Assembly: GCF_012933465.1 (NCBI RefSeq)
Contig: NZ_JABBND010000005.1
Span: 124,001-188,000, forward strand
Source: Actinomycetospora sp. TBRC 11914
GTDB lineage: Bacteria > Actinomycetota > Actinomycetes > Mycobacteriales > Pseudonocardiaceae
DNA length: 64,000 bases
Reading direction: 5' to 3'
Below, one piece after another: positions 50,460-59,272 of the stretch. The position numbers were made by a program, and so were the translations under genes. A model generated the notes under the pieces. The model was given only the letters and a program-made list of their open reading frames with translations, was not told the DNA's origin and searched no databases. Each line of letters starts with the position of its first letter. The stretch's first letter is position 1.

Positions 50460-50477
50460 ATCCGGCAGTACCTCTAG
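50448..50477. repeat. 18-bp-period duplication supplying both convergent stop codons
   Basis: CAGTACCTCTAG occurs at 50448-50459 and again at 50466-50477. The first copy gives the TAG stop of the small + strand gene; the second, read on the other strand, gives the stop of the transporter gene. Confidence 0.8.
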
Positions 50478-52321
50478 GCCTGTCCCTGGAGGGCCTCCGC
50501 CCGCCACCGGCCGTCGCCCTCGAGGTCGAGCCGCCGGGAGTGGAACGCCTCCAGGCTGCTGCGGTGCCCGACGCTCACCAGCACCAGGTCGGGCAGCTCG
50601 CGCCGCAGCAGGGTGTAGAGCTCGTACTCGAGGCCCTCGTCCAGGGCCGCGGTGGCCTCGTCGAGGAACACGACGTCGGGCCGGGCCAGGAGCAGCCGCG
50701 CGAACCCGACGCGCTGCTGCTCGCCGGGCGAGAGCACCCGCCACCAGACCTCGTCGTCGTCGACCCGGTCGACGAGGTGGGCGAGCGCGACCGCCCGCAG
50801 GACCCGGGCCGCGTCGTCGACGGCGACCGCCTCCGGGGGTTCGGGGTAGGCCAGCGCCGTGCGCAGCGTCCCGAGGGGCAGGTAGGGCTGCTGGGCGAGG
50901 AACACCGCGCCGGAGCCGACGGGGCGCTCGACGTGGCCCTCGGCGTAGGGCCAGAGGTCGGCGAGGCTGCGCAGCAGGGTGGTCTTGCCGGTGCCCGAGC
51001 GACCGGTGACCAGCAGCGACTCGGCGCGGTCGAGCTCGAGCGACAGGTCGCTGACGAGGGTCTCGCCGTCGGGCTTGTTCACGGTGAGGTCCCGGACGAC
51101 GACGCCGCCGGTGCGGTCGGTGACGTCCAGCAGCGGCAGCTCGCGGGCCTCCTCGTCGGAGTCGAGCAGCCCGGTGAGGCGGTCGAGGACGGCGCGGTAG
51201 GCGGCGAACTGGTCGTAGGCGTTGCGGAAGAACGAGAGCGCGTCGTGGACCTGGCCGAACGCCTGCGCGGTCTGCTGGATGTCGCCGAGGCTGATCGCCC
51301 GGGCGAAGAACCGCGGCGCCTGGATGATGATCGGGAACACCACGGAGATCTGGGTGACGCCCAGGTTGAAGCCCTGGAACTTCAGCGTCCGGATCACGAT
51401 GCGCCAGTAGTTGGCGATGACGTCGGAGAACCGGCGCTCGAGGGTGAGGCGCTCCACGGGCTCGCCGCGGGCGAACGCGATGTTCTCGGCGTTGTCCCGC
51501 ACGCGGACCAGCCCGTAGCGGTAGAACGCGCCGAGGCCCTCGTTGAGGAAGTTCAGGCGGATCAGCGGCTTGCCGATCCGGAACGCGAACACCGACGCGA
51601 CGATCACGTAGAGGAACGCGATGAACGTCATCGCGCGGGGGATCTGGAGCCCGAACACCGACAGCGGGCCGGAGAGCTGCCAGAGCACGATGGTGAAGGA
51701 CGGGATCGTCACCAGGGCGCTCACCGCACCGCTCGGACCGATCGAGAGCGTGTACGAGGTCTGGGCGAAGGACGCGATGTCCTCCTGGATGCGCTGGTCG
51801 GGGTTGTCGACCTGGGTCCGCGAGAACCGTTGGCGGTGGTAGACGCGGTCGCCGAGCCAGTCGCCCAGCAACCGGCCGTTGAGGTCCTCCCACAGCCGGA
51901 TCACGAAGGACTGCCCGACGTAGTACGTCACGAGCGACGACGCGACGTACACCGCCGCGATCACCGCGAAGATCCCGATGGCCCGCCAGAACGCGGCCGC
52001 GTCGAGGTTCTGCAGCGCGGTGTAGAGCTCGTTGGTGTTGTAGGAGAGCAGCAGGTTGATGCGCACCGACAGCACGACGAGCAGCAGCAGGACCAGGATG
52101 AACAGCGTCGGCCGCCAGGACGCCCGGTCCCCGCGGGTCGGGCGCACGAACGGCCCGGCCAGGCGCCAGAACTGCCGGCCCCACGTCGTGTACCGGACGA
52201 TGAGCACGGCGACGATGCCGAGCACGATCACCGTCGCGACCCACACCCCGAGGATCCACAGCAGGCTGGTGAGCCACTCCGTGCTCCAGTCGACCGATTC
52301 CACCGCCGCCTCCTCGGGCAC
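50474..52321 (-). CDS. SbmA/BacA-like ABC transporter (Rv1819c type)
   Basis: A 615-aa membrane-ATPase fusion. The membrane half (about 1-400) has six segments with the SbmA_BacA signature region (INLLLSYNTNELYTALQNLD, WRAIGIFAVIA, LNFLNEGLGAFYRYGLVR). The ATPase half has Walker A TGRSGTGKTT (about 437-446), signature LSPGEQQR (about 526) and Walker B FLDEATAALD (about 550). Relatives import vitamin B12, bleomycin and antimicrobial peptides. It ends a - strand run with DUF4239 and exported-protein genes. Confidence 0.9.
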   Translation of the reverse strand: MPEEAAVESVDWSTEWLTSLLWILGVWVATVIVLGIVAVLIVRYTTWGRQFWRLAGPFVRPTRGDRASWRPTLFILVLLLLVVLSVRINLLLSYNTNELYTALQNLDAAAFWRAIGIFAVIAAVYVASSLVTYYVGQSFVIRLWEDLNGRLLGDWLGDRVYHRQRFSRTQVDNPDQRIQEDIASFAQTSYTLSIGPSGAVSALVTIPSFTIVLWQLSGPLSVFGLQIPRAMTFIAFLYVIVASVFAFRIGKPLIRLNFLNEGLGAFYRYGLVRVRDNAENIAFARGEPVERLTLERRFSDVIANYWRIVIRTLKFQGFNLGVTQISVVFPIIIQAPRFFARAISLGDIQQTAQAFGQVHDALSFFRNAYDQFAAYRAVLDRLTGLLDSDEEARELPLLDVTDRTGGVVVRDLTVNKPDGETLVSDLSLELDRAESLLVTGRSGTGKTTLLRSLADLWPYAEGHVERPVGSGAVFLAQQPYLPLGTLRTALAYPEPPEAVAVDDAARVLRAVALAHLVDRVDDDEVWWRVLSPGEQQRVGFARLLLARPDVVFLDEATAALDEGLEYELYTLLRRELPDLVLVSVGHRSSLEAFHSRRLDLEGDGRWRAEALQGQA

Positions 52322-52382
52322 CAGTCGTGTGATCGGGTCCGGAAGGTAGCGGGAGGTCGATCACGGCGGCCGGGCGGGCCGT

Positions 52383-53147
52383 TCAGAAGTCGGCGAGGAC
52401 CCGCTGGAGCGGGTCGGGCGTGACGGCCACGTCGCCGACGAACGGGTGGTCGATCGCGACCGCGACGAACAGCAGGATGCCGATGAGCAGCGCGATGCTG
52501 CCCGTCATGAGCGTCTGCAGGAACCGGTCGCGCAGCGCGAAGACCATCGAGAACCCGATCGTCACCACCGCGCCCACCACCAGCGCGGCCCAGAGCACCG
52601 CGGGCGCCCCCTGCGGCACGTAGTCGAGCCGGGCGGACCGGGCGGTCACGAGGTCGTGGAACCGCTCCACCTCGGCGCCGACGATCTCCGTGCGGGCCGG
52701 GCTGTCGGCGGGCAGGGCCTCGAGGTCGACCGAGAGCCGGTCGAGCGTCGGGCCGACCGTGGGTGAGCCGGGCTCGCCGCGCGACATCGCGGGCCACTCG
52801 TCGTCGATCACGGCGTGGGCGTAGGCGACGACGTCGGCGTGGATCCGGGCCCGGGCGTCGGCCGGGAACGCGGCGGCGGTGCGCTCGATGGTCCGCAGCG
52901 CGCTGGCCTCCTGCCCGACGGTGTCGCCGGCGGCGCTGAACTGCTCCCAGCTCACGATGACGACGAACGCGAGCAGCACCGCGTAGATCACCCCGACGAC
53001 CGCGATGAGGAAGCCCGCGACCTCGTTGTGGTCGCCCTCGCTCAGCACCGACCACCGGCGCCGCAGGAACCGCTGGGTCACGATCGCCAGGAGCGGCACC
53101 CCGAGGACGAGCAGCAGGCCGCTGCTCCACAACGGCCACGCGCTCAT
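52383..53147 (-). CDS. DUF4239 family membrane protein
   Basis: A 254-aa protein with about four membrane segments: one at the start, one in GFLIAVVGVIYAVLLAFVVIV, and two near the C-terminus (AVLWAALVVGAVVTIGFSMVF and SIALLIGILLFVAVAI). A helical region between them contains ALRTIERTAAAFP. This is the layout of DUF4239, a bestrophin-like family of unknown role. ATG 53147 is 21 nt downstream of the preceding gene's stop, so they are probably co-transcribed. Confidence 0.78.
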   Translation of the reverse strand: MSAWPLWSSGLLLVLGVPLLAIVTQRFLRRRWSVLSEGDHNEVAGFLIAVVGVIYAVLLAFVVIVSWEQFSAAGDTVGQEASALRTIERTAAAFPADARARIHADVVAYAHAVIDDEWPAMSRGEPGSPTVGPTLDRLSVDLEALPADSPARTEIVGAEVERFHDLVTARSARLDYVPQGAPAVLWAALVVGAVVTIGFSMVFALRDRFLQTLMTGSIALLIGILLFVAVAIDHPFVGDVAVTPDPLQRVLADF

Positions 53148-53168
53148 CGCCGGCTCCCTCCGGGTCGT

Positions 53169-53810
53169 TCAGTGACCGTAGGTGAGCTGGGCCCCCGTCG
53201 TCGTCAGCTCGTCGTGGCTGAAGGAGACCGTGTCCGACCGGTCGCCGTCGAGACCGACGCGGTAGGAGGCGTCCCCGGACGCCACGTCGGGGACGGTGAA
53301 CGCGAACCGGCACGCGTCCGCGAACGGCGAGACGGTGTGCCACTGGTCGACCGCGGTGCCCTCGCCCGGCAGCGCGGCGGTCCCGACGACGCGGCCGTCC
53401 GCGCCGAACACCGTCACCGAGTGGCCGGGCATCGTCGAGATCGAACAGCTCGCCCCGGTCGACAGCGCGCCCCGCCCGGCGACGACGAGGGACCCCTGCA
53501 CCGTCATGGTCCGCGGCGTGAGCGCGACGACCCCGCCGACGGCCACGACGCCGACGACGACGAGCACGACGGCCACGAGGAGTGCGATCCGCGCCCGGCG
53601 GGGACGGCCCGGGGGGACGTCGCCGTCGAGCCCGGCCGGTGGGACGCCGGCGGCCGGGCGCGGGTCCTCGGGGGCGTCGAGCCAGCGGATACCGCGCGGC
53701 GCGCTCCGCTGGGCGGGGATGTCGGGCGACCACGGGGCGAGGGCGTCGCGCTCCGGGGACCGTGGCCCGGGGACGAGGGGCGAGCCCGCGTCGGTCTCCG
53801 TGCTGCTCAT
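53169..53810 (-). CDS. Exported single-span membrane protein, paralogue A
   Basis: A 213-aa protein: Pro-rich cytoplasmic N-terminus, one membrane segment (about 74-98) and an external domain of about 115 residues with two Cys, probably a disulfide. The external domain reads like the product of 55671-56249 (shared: GASCSISTMPG/GTGCSMTSMEG, VFG..G.VVGT, QW, ADACRF/ADGCRF, GAQLTYGH/GAQITYGH). ATG 53810 has a GGGGGAGG site. The function is unknown; the pair brackets the 534-aa gene. Confidence 0.7.
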   Translation of the reverse strand: MSSTETDAGSPLVPGPRSPERDALAPWSPDIPAQRSAPRGIRWLDAPEDPRPAAGVPPAGLDGDVPPGRPRRARIALLVAVVLVVVGVVAVGGVVALTPRTMTVQGSLVVAGRGALSTGASCSISTMPGHSVTVFGADGRVVGTAALPGEGTAVDQWHTVSPFADACRFAFTVPDVASGDASYRVGLDGDRSDTVSFSHDELTTTGAQLTYGH

Positions 53811-53845
53811 CCTGGTCCTCCCCCGACGACCGACCGCTGCGATAG

Positions 53846-53921
53846 TAGGTGGCCTTCGGCCTCGTGCGCAGAAAGTGCCGCTATACCGACCTTTTGTGCT
53901 CACGAGGCCGGAGGCCACCTA
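53846..53921. repeat. 76-nt near-perfect inverted repeat holding extragenic palindrome copy 2
   Basis: Outer arms 53846-53866 and 53901-53921 match at 20 of 21 positions. They enclose a 40-nt palindrome (53864-53903) related to the one at 3550-3589. The right arm contains the stop codon of the 534-aa gene; the left arm ends 35 nt before paralogue A. It may terminate or attenuate transcription between the two genes. Confidence 0.8.
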
Positions 53922-55523
53922 GGAACGGGTGTTGCGCAGGTGCCGGCCGAAGTAGGCCACGTGCACCTTCCCGGTCCGCTCCACCCACGTGAAGTAGATC
54001 CGCGGCGCCATCCCCGCCGACGAGATCTTCACGTGCGACTGGACCGCCTGCTCCTCGCCGTCGACGGTGAACGTCCGCGACTCCGGCCAGCGGTCCATCA
54101 CCGTCTTCGACTCCCGCATCGCGAGCTTGCGGGGGTTGGCCGGCCACGCCATCGGGTGCCGGGAGTTCCAGCACCACTGGAAGAAGTCGCCGTCGTACCC
54201 GTCGCGGGTCCGCGCCCGGGAGTAGAACGCCAGCGCCCGCAGCGCCCGCCACGCCTGCTCGCCCCAGGCCGGCCCCGCCGCCTGCCGGTCCAGCAGCTCC
54301 AGGTCGACCCCGGCCTCCGTCGGGAACTCCAGGTAGGTCGCGAGGTGCTTGCGCGCGAGGGCCGCCGCGTCGCTGCAGTCGCGGGCGTGCGGCGGCGCGA
54401 GGTCGATCGCCTCGAGGCCCTCCCCGGTGCGCTCCCCGCGGAGCCGGGCGAGCTCGGCGGAGGCGGCGGCGAGCCGGTCGCGCAGGTCGGTGACCTCGTG
54501 CTGCAGGTCGCCGAACTCCTCCAGCACCTCCTCGGCGATGCGCCGCTCCGCCACGAGCTCGGACTCCAGGTCGGTGACCCGCGCCGCCTCCCGCGCGACC
54601 TTCTCGACCATCCCGCCCGGCGTGGCCTCGTCGAGACGCTGCGCGGCGCGGTCCCAGCTGTCGGGGGCACGGCGCACGCTCGACGGCGGCGCGAGCTGGT
54701 TGACCGCGATCCGGCCCGCGAGCGCCGGGCGGTCGCGGAAGCGCTCGGCGCGGAACTCGAGGTGGCGGGTGGTCGCGTCGCCGGCGGGGTCGAGCGCGGG
54801 GAGGTAGAGCCGCATCGCGCCGGGGTGCACCTCGAACCCCGCGCCGAGGGCCGCCCCGAGCGCGTCGAGGTCGGCCGCGTCGACCACGGCCACCATCGCC
54901 AGGCCCGCCACGTCGCGCGTCGTGCGCTGCACCGCCGCGTCGAACACCCGCAGCGCGTCCTCGTCGGCCCCCGGCCCCAGCCCGCCGAAGACGACGACGG
55001 GCACGTCCCGCTCCGGGAGGGTCAGCAGGCCGGCGAGGTCCTCGGCCCCGTCGTCGCCCTGGAAGTGCACCGCCCGGGGGTGCAGCGAGACGCCGCCGTG
55101 CGCGGCCGCCGTCGTCGTGAGCAGGTCTGCGACGAACGCCGGGGGCTTCGCGAACAGGGGCTCGGTGACGTCGCGGGCGTCGGCCTCGACGTCGATCCAC
55201 ACCCACGCCTTGGCGCCCTCGCCGGTGCAGCTGCCGCCCGACCAGGCGCGCACGGTGGTCGTCCACCGGCTCCCGTCGCGGTTCGACTCGACGAACACGA
55301 CCCGGACCGCCTTGCCGATCTTCGTGTCGTCGGGGTCGTGGTGGGCGTCGCGGCGCAGCACGTAGCGGTACTGCTCGCTCGCTCGGGTGCGGGCGTCGCC
55401 GGACGGGAGCGGGCGGTGGTGGCGTGCGGCGACGCCCTCGCCCCAGGCGACGACGGCGCGGTCGACCACGTCGACGGCGTCCGGGTCGTCCGAGGCCCAG
55501 ATGCTGCGGTAGAGCGTCGCCAA
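53919..55523 (-). CDS. Uncharacterised 534-aa coiled-coil protein
   Basis: Not assigned to a named family. Residues 1-290 are a mixed alpha/beta region (VRVVFVESNRDGSRW, VPVVVFGGLGPG, MVAVVDAADLDALG, GAMRLYLPALDP). Residues about 300-350 form a coiled coil (ESELVAERRIAEEVLEEFGDLQHEV). The C-terminal 150 residues contain AMRESKTV, RTFTVDGE, SHVKIS and APRIYFTWVER followed by VAYFGRHLRNTR, a block I recall from other uncharacterised actinobacterial proteins. The start is TTG 55523, with GAGGAGG upstream; no ATG or GTG fits. It lies between the two exported paralogues on the same strand. Confidence 0.65.
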   Translation of the reverse strand: MATLYRSIWASDDPDAVDVVDRAVVAWGEGVAARHHRPLPSGDARTRASEQYRYVLRRDAHHDPDDTKIGKAVRVVFVESNRDGSRWTTTVRAWSGGSCTGEGAKAWVWIDVEADARDVTEPLFAKPPAFVADLLTTTAAAHGGVSLHPRAVHFQGDDGAEDLAGLLTLPERDVPVVVFGGLGPGADEDALRVFDAAVQRTTRDVAGLAMVAVVDAADLDALGAALGAGFEVHPGAMRLYLPALDPAGDATTRHLEFRAERFRDRPALAGRIAVNQLAPPSSVRRAPDSWDRAAQRLDEATPGGMVEKVAREAARVTDLESELVAERRIAEEVLEEFGDLQHEVTDLRDRLAAASAELARLRGERTGEGLEAIDLAPPHARDCSDAAALARKHLATYLEFPTEAGVDLELLDRQAAGPAWGEQAWRALRALAFYSRARTRDGYDGDFFQWCWNSRHPMAWPANPRKLAMRESKTVMDRWPESRTFTVDGEEQAVQSHVKISSAGMAPRIYFTWVERTGKVHVAYFGRHLRNTRS

Positions 55524-55670
55524 CGCCGCGTCACCTCCTCAGCGAGTGTCCCGACGCTGCCCGCAGCATGCCTGGTGATCCGGCCCGGCGTCAGGGGCTC
55601 GACCCGACCATGATCACCGGGACGTCGTGGTTCCGCGCGCCGCGACCCGGCAGCCATGGCGTCCCGGTCG

Positions 55671-56249
55671 TCACGAGTGCCCGTAGGTGATCTGGGCGCC
55701 GGAGGTCTGCAGCTGCTCCTTGCTGAACCCGACACCCTTGCTCGCGTCGTTCCCGACGGCGACCGTGTAGTAGTCGTCCGCGGCGCTCACGTCGGCCAGC
55801 GTGAAGGTGAACCGGCAGCCGTCGGCGTAGTTCCCGTAGCCGTAGGTGTTCCACTGGTTGACGGCGACCCCGTCGGTCCCGTTCAGCATCGTCGTGCCGA
55901 CCAGGTCGCCCCGGGACCCGAAGACGGAGATCGACTTGCCCTCCATGGAGGTCATCGAGCAGCCGGTCCCCGGGGTCAGGGTGCCGTACCCGGAGGCCAC
56001 GACCGACCCGTTGATCGTCATCTTCGCCGTCTTCTGCGCGACGGTGCCGATGATCGCCACCGCGACGATCGCCGCGACCACGCCGAGGACGATCCAGCCC
56101 CACCGCATCCCGGAGTGCCGCTGCGGGGCCGGCGCGCCGTAGCCCGGCCAGCCCGCGGGTGGCTGCGTCGCGACCCAGTGGACCTCGGGCTGCGGGGGCG
56201 CCCACGGGGCTCCGGCGGCGAGGTGGCGCTCCGGCTGGGTCTGGGTCAT
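55671..56249 (-). CDS. Exported single-span membrane protein, paralogue B
   Basis: A 192-aa protein with a Pro/Trp-rich cytoplasmic start, one membrane segment (about 49-70) and an external domain of about 120 residues containing two Cys. It is clearly related to the product of 53169-53810. The two may bind the same external ligand or each other. ATG 56249 has a GGGGGAGCC site. It is the first gene of the - strand run down to the BacA-like transporter. Confidence 0.7.
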   Translation of the reverse strand: MTQTQPERHLAAGAPWAPPQPEVHWVATQPPAGWPGYGAPAPQRHSGMRWGWIVLGVVAAIVAVAIIGTVAQKTAKMTINGSVVASGYGTLTPGTGCSMTSMEGKSISVFGSRGDLVGTTMLNGTDGVAVNQWNTYGYGNYADGCRFTFTLADVSAADDYYTVAVGNDASKGVGFSKEQLQTSGAQITYGHS

Positions 56250-56470
56250 GTCGGCTCCCCCGAGGACGTGGTCGGTCCGCGTCCACGCGGTCCGTCGGCC
56301 GTCATCTCGCCGCTTCGGCGCAGAGCGTTACGACGATCGACACGTTCGAGTGCTCACAACCGAAGCGCCTTCGCCAGCGATAACACCCGGCCGCGAGACG
56401 CGATGACACCGGCGAGCTCGCGGGGGCCGCTCCTCCGCGACCGGCCCACCACATCCCGGAGCATCCGACG

Positions 56471-57466
56471 ATGACCACTCCCCCGGCCGAGCGCCTGCCC
56501 GATCTCGCGGTCCTCTTCCCCTTCCGCGCCTGGCTGCGCCACCCGGCGCTGCGGGCGTGGACGACGTGGCTGTTCGTCGCGCTCGTCGCCGTCCCGCCGG
56601 CCGCCCTCGCCCTCTTCGCGGGGTCCGCGAGCTACGAGGCTCCGGCGATCATGTTCGCGGCATACTTCGCCGCCGCGTGGTTCCTCGTCCTCTGGGTCCT
56701 CGTGCGTCCCCAGAACGTCGGTGGGGCGCTCCTGGCCCAGGTCGTGCTCCTCGCACTGCTGCTCGAGGGCCCGATCGCCTCGGGGATGGAGACCGTGCTC
56801 GGCGGCGATTTCGACAACCTGCTCACGAGCGTGGTCGGAGCCGGCATCCCGGAGGAGCTCGCGAAGATGCTGCCGGTGGCGATCATCGTGCTGGCCCACC
56901 GCCGGCGCGGGTTCGCCCCGCGGGACACGCTCTTCCTCGGCGCCGTCAGCGGTCTCGTGTTCGGCGCCGCCGAAGCCGTCACGTACGTGACGGTCTACAT
57001 GCCCGCCTTGGGCCAGACCGGCGTGACCGGGTCCGTCGAGGCCGTGTGGCGGTTCGTCTCGGACCCGGTCGGTCACGCACTCTGGGCCGGTGTGGCCGGG
57101 TACTTCCTCGGGCTGGCGGCCCAGTACCGGCGCCCGGGGCCGTGGCTCGCGTTGGCCGGCCTGGGGCTCGGCGTGCCCGCACTGCTCCACGGGCTGAACG
57201 ACTGGGACGTGATCACGGGCAACGTGCTCTGGGTCGTCCTCCAGGTCGTGAGCGCGCTGCTGTTCCTGGCCTACGCCCGCATCGGCCTCGTCGCGACGCC
57301 CCGGCCGACTCCGCCCGCCGTCGTGCCGCCGCGGTCCTGGGGGCCGCCGGCGTCGGTGACCCCGGAGCCCGTGGCCCGGCCGACCGCCGCCCCCACCGCC
57401 GGGCGTCACGCGGCGTCCGACGACCCGGTCACGGCGCCGATCGCGCTCGGCGCGCTCGCCCGGTGA
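56471..57466 (+). CDS. PrsW-family intramembrane metalloprotease
   Basis: A 331-aa protein with about eight membrane segments. Active-site marks of the PrsW/Abi-type family are Glu128-Glu129-x-x-Lys132 (PEELAK), Glu168 in FGAAEAV and His202 in VGHALW. PrsW proteases cut anti-sigma factors or modify envelope signalling. The cytoplasmic tail (about 285-331) is Pro-rich. ATG 56471 has no strong ribosome binding site. Confidence 0.87.
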   Translation: MTTPPAERLPDLAVLFPFRAWLRHPALRAWTTWLFVALVAVPPAALALFAGSASYEAPAIMFAAYFAAAWFLVLWVLVRPQNVGGALLAQVVLLALLLEGPIASGMETVLGGDFDNLLTSVVGAGIPEELAKMLPVAIIVLAHRRRGFAPRDTLFLGAVSGLVFGAAEAVTYVTVYMPALGQTGVTGSVEAVWRFVSDPVGHALWAGVAGYFLGLAAQYRRPGPWLALAGLGLGVPALLHGLNDWDVITGNVLWVVLQVVSALLFLAYARIGLVATPRPTPPAVVPPRSWGPPASVTPEPVARPTAAPTAGRHAASDDPVTAPIALGALAR

Positions 57467-57571
57467 GGCGCTCGCCGACCACCTGCGGCTGCTGACGGTC
57501 CCGAAGCCGCCGGACCCCGACCGCGCCTGCGACGATCGAGGAACAGGGCGACGACGACGAGGGAGTGGGTC

Positions 57572-58477
57572 ATGCGGGCGTACGGGTTCACCACGGTCGG
57601 CGGGCCGGAGCACGAGGCGTTCCTCGACGTCCCCGTGCCGGAACCGGGACCCGACCAGCTGCTCGTCGCCGTTCACGCGTCCGGCGTGAACCCGGGCGAC
57701 TGGAAGCTCCGCAACGGGTCCTACGGCACCGAGGGGCCCGCGGTGCTGGGCCGGGAGGTCGCCGGCCGCGTGGTGGCGACGGGTCCCGACGTCGAGGGGT
57801 TCGCGGTCGGCGACGAGGTCTTCGGCGGGTGCCCGGGCATGGTCGGCGGCTGGGCCGAGCAGGCGATCGTCACGGCGAGCTTCGCCGCGCACCGGCCCGC
57901 GGGCGTGACGCCGGAGCAGGCGTGCGTGCTCCCCGTCGCCGCCGGGACGGCCCACGACGCGCTGCGCCAGCTCGACCTCTCCCCCGGTCGGACGCTCCTG
58001 GTCAACGGGGCCGGCGGCGGGGTCGGCGTCGTCCTCGTCCAGCTGGCCGCGGCGCGCGGGCTGCACGTCGTGGCGACGGCGAGCCCCGGCAAGCACGACC
58101 TGATCGCCCGGCTCGGCGCGACGCCGGTGGCCTACGGCGACGGCGTGGCCGACCGCATCTCCGAGGCCGCTCCCGACGGCGTCGACGCCGTGTTCGACCT
58201 CGTCGGCGGCGACCCGCTGCGCACCGTCGCCGGGCTGCTGCGCGACCCGCACCGTCTGATCTCCGTCGCCGACTACGGGTTGTCCGTCGAGCTCGGCGGG
58301 CAGCAGCTCCAGCGCGACCGCAGCACCGCCGTGCTCGACGAGCTCGCCGGCCTCGTCGCGAAGGGCGCCCTCGACCCCCACGTCACCGACGTCCGGCCCT
58401 TCGCCGACGCCGCGGCCGCGCTCGCGCTCGTCGAGCAGGGCCACGCGACGGGGAAGGTCGTCCTCGACGTCGGGTGA
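57572..58477 (+). CDS. NADPH:quinone oxidoreductase-like MDR family enzyme
   Basis: A 301-aa zinc-free medium-chain dehydrogenase/reductase: VHASGVNPGDWKLRNGSYG, VLGREVAGRVVATG, AGTAHDALRQLDL and LVNGAGGGVGVVLVQLAAARG (NADPH site) are family typical. It probably reduces quinones or enones. ATG 57572 has GAGGGAG upstream. No operon partner is evident. Confidence 0.9.
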   Translation: MRAYGFTTVGGPEHEAFLDVPVPEPGPDQLLVAVHASGVNPGDWKLRNGSYGTEGPAVLGREVAGRVVATGPDVEGFAVGDEVFGGCPGMVGGWAEQAIVTASFAAHRPAGVTPEQACVLPVAAGTAHDALRQLDLSPGRTLLVNGAGGGVGVVLVQLAAARGLHVVATASPGKHDLIARLGATPVAYGDGVADRISEAAPDGVDAVFDLVGGDPLRTVAGLLRDPHRLISVADYGLSVELGGQQLQRDRSTAVLDELAGLVAKGALDPHVTDVRPFADAAAALALVEQGHATGKVVLDVG

Positions 58478-58529
58478 GGCCGGGCGTGCCGGGCTGGTCG
58501 CACGACGCCGGGCGTGGTCGGCTGGGTGC

Positions 58530-59267
58530 ATGAGCGCGCGCGGACAGCTGCCGGAGGGGGATCCGGACGAGGCGCCGTGGTGGCCCGCGGACGGCCCGTG
58601 GGGCGGCCGGGGGCGCTCGTCGGTGCTGCTCGTGGTGGGCGGGCTCGTTGTGGTGGTCGTCGTCGTGCTCGCGGTGACGCTGTGGGGCGGGCTGTCCGGC
58701 GACGACTCCGGCGCGGGCTCGGCGGCCGTCGGCGGTCCGCCCGCGGCGGTGCCGGCCGACGACGGCCTGGCGCCGACCACGCGCGTGGTCGTCGACGGCG
58801 TGCCCTACGACGTCGGGGTCGGCCCGTTCACCCCGAGCGCGCGGGCGGCCCCGAGCGGGTCGCACCTGCTGCTCGCGTCACTGGTGGTGCGCAACGGCGG
58901 GACGGCGCCGGTCGCCGACCCGCTCTCCGGTGCGGCCGGGCTGCTCGTCGCGGTCGGCCTGCACGCGGTGCCGGACTCGGTGCTGCGCGGTCCCTCGGCG
59001 CTGTTGTGCCGCAACACCCCGGCGACCTCGCCGCTCGCGACCCCTCCCCCCGCGTTCCCCGGCCTCGACCCCGGCGCGTGCGTGCTCGACGGCCGGACCG
59101 CGGCGTCCGGTGCGGCCGCCCCGACGCTCGGGCCGGGCGAGGAGGCGCGGGGGCTGCTGCTCTCGTCGCCGGTACCGGACGTCGTCACCGACCCGGCGCC
59201 GTCGGTGTGGGTGCAGACGGCGCCGGGCCCACCGGCGCAGTACGCGCGCGTGGGTCCCGGGGGCTGA
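58530..59267 (+). CDS. Uncharacterised single-span exported protein
   Basis: A 245-aa protein: a short Pro/Trp-rich cytoplasmic N-terminus, one strong membrane segment (about 31-52), then an external beta-rich domain (LLLASLVVRNGGTAPVADPL, LGPGEEARGLLL) with two Cys about 28 residues apart. The external part resembles DUF4352-like immunoglobulin folds, but the match is weak. ATG 58530. Hairpin repeats follow the gene. Confidence 0.6.
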   Translation: MSARGQLPEGDPDEAPWWPADGPWGGRGRSSVLLVVGGLVVVVVVVLAVTLWGGLSGDDSGAGSAAVGGPPAAVPADDGLAPTTRVVVDGVPYDVGVGPFTPSARAAPSGSHLLLASLVVRNGGTAPVADPLSGAAGLLVAVGLHAVPDSVLRGPSALLCRNTPATSPLATPPPAFPGLDPGACVLDGRTAASGAAAPTLGPGEEARGLLLSSPVPDVVTDPAPSVWVQTAPGPPAQYARVGPGG

Positions 59268-59272
59268 TCCCG

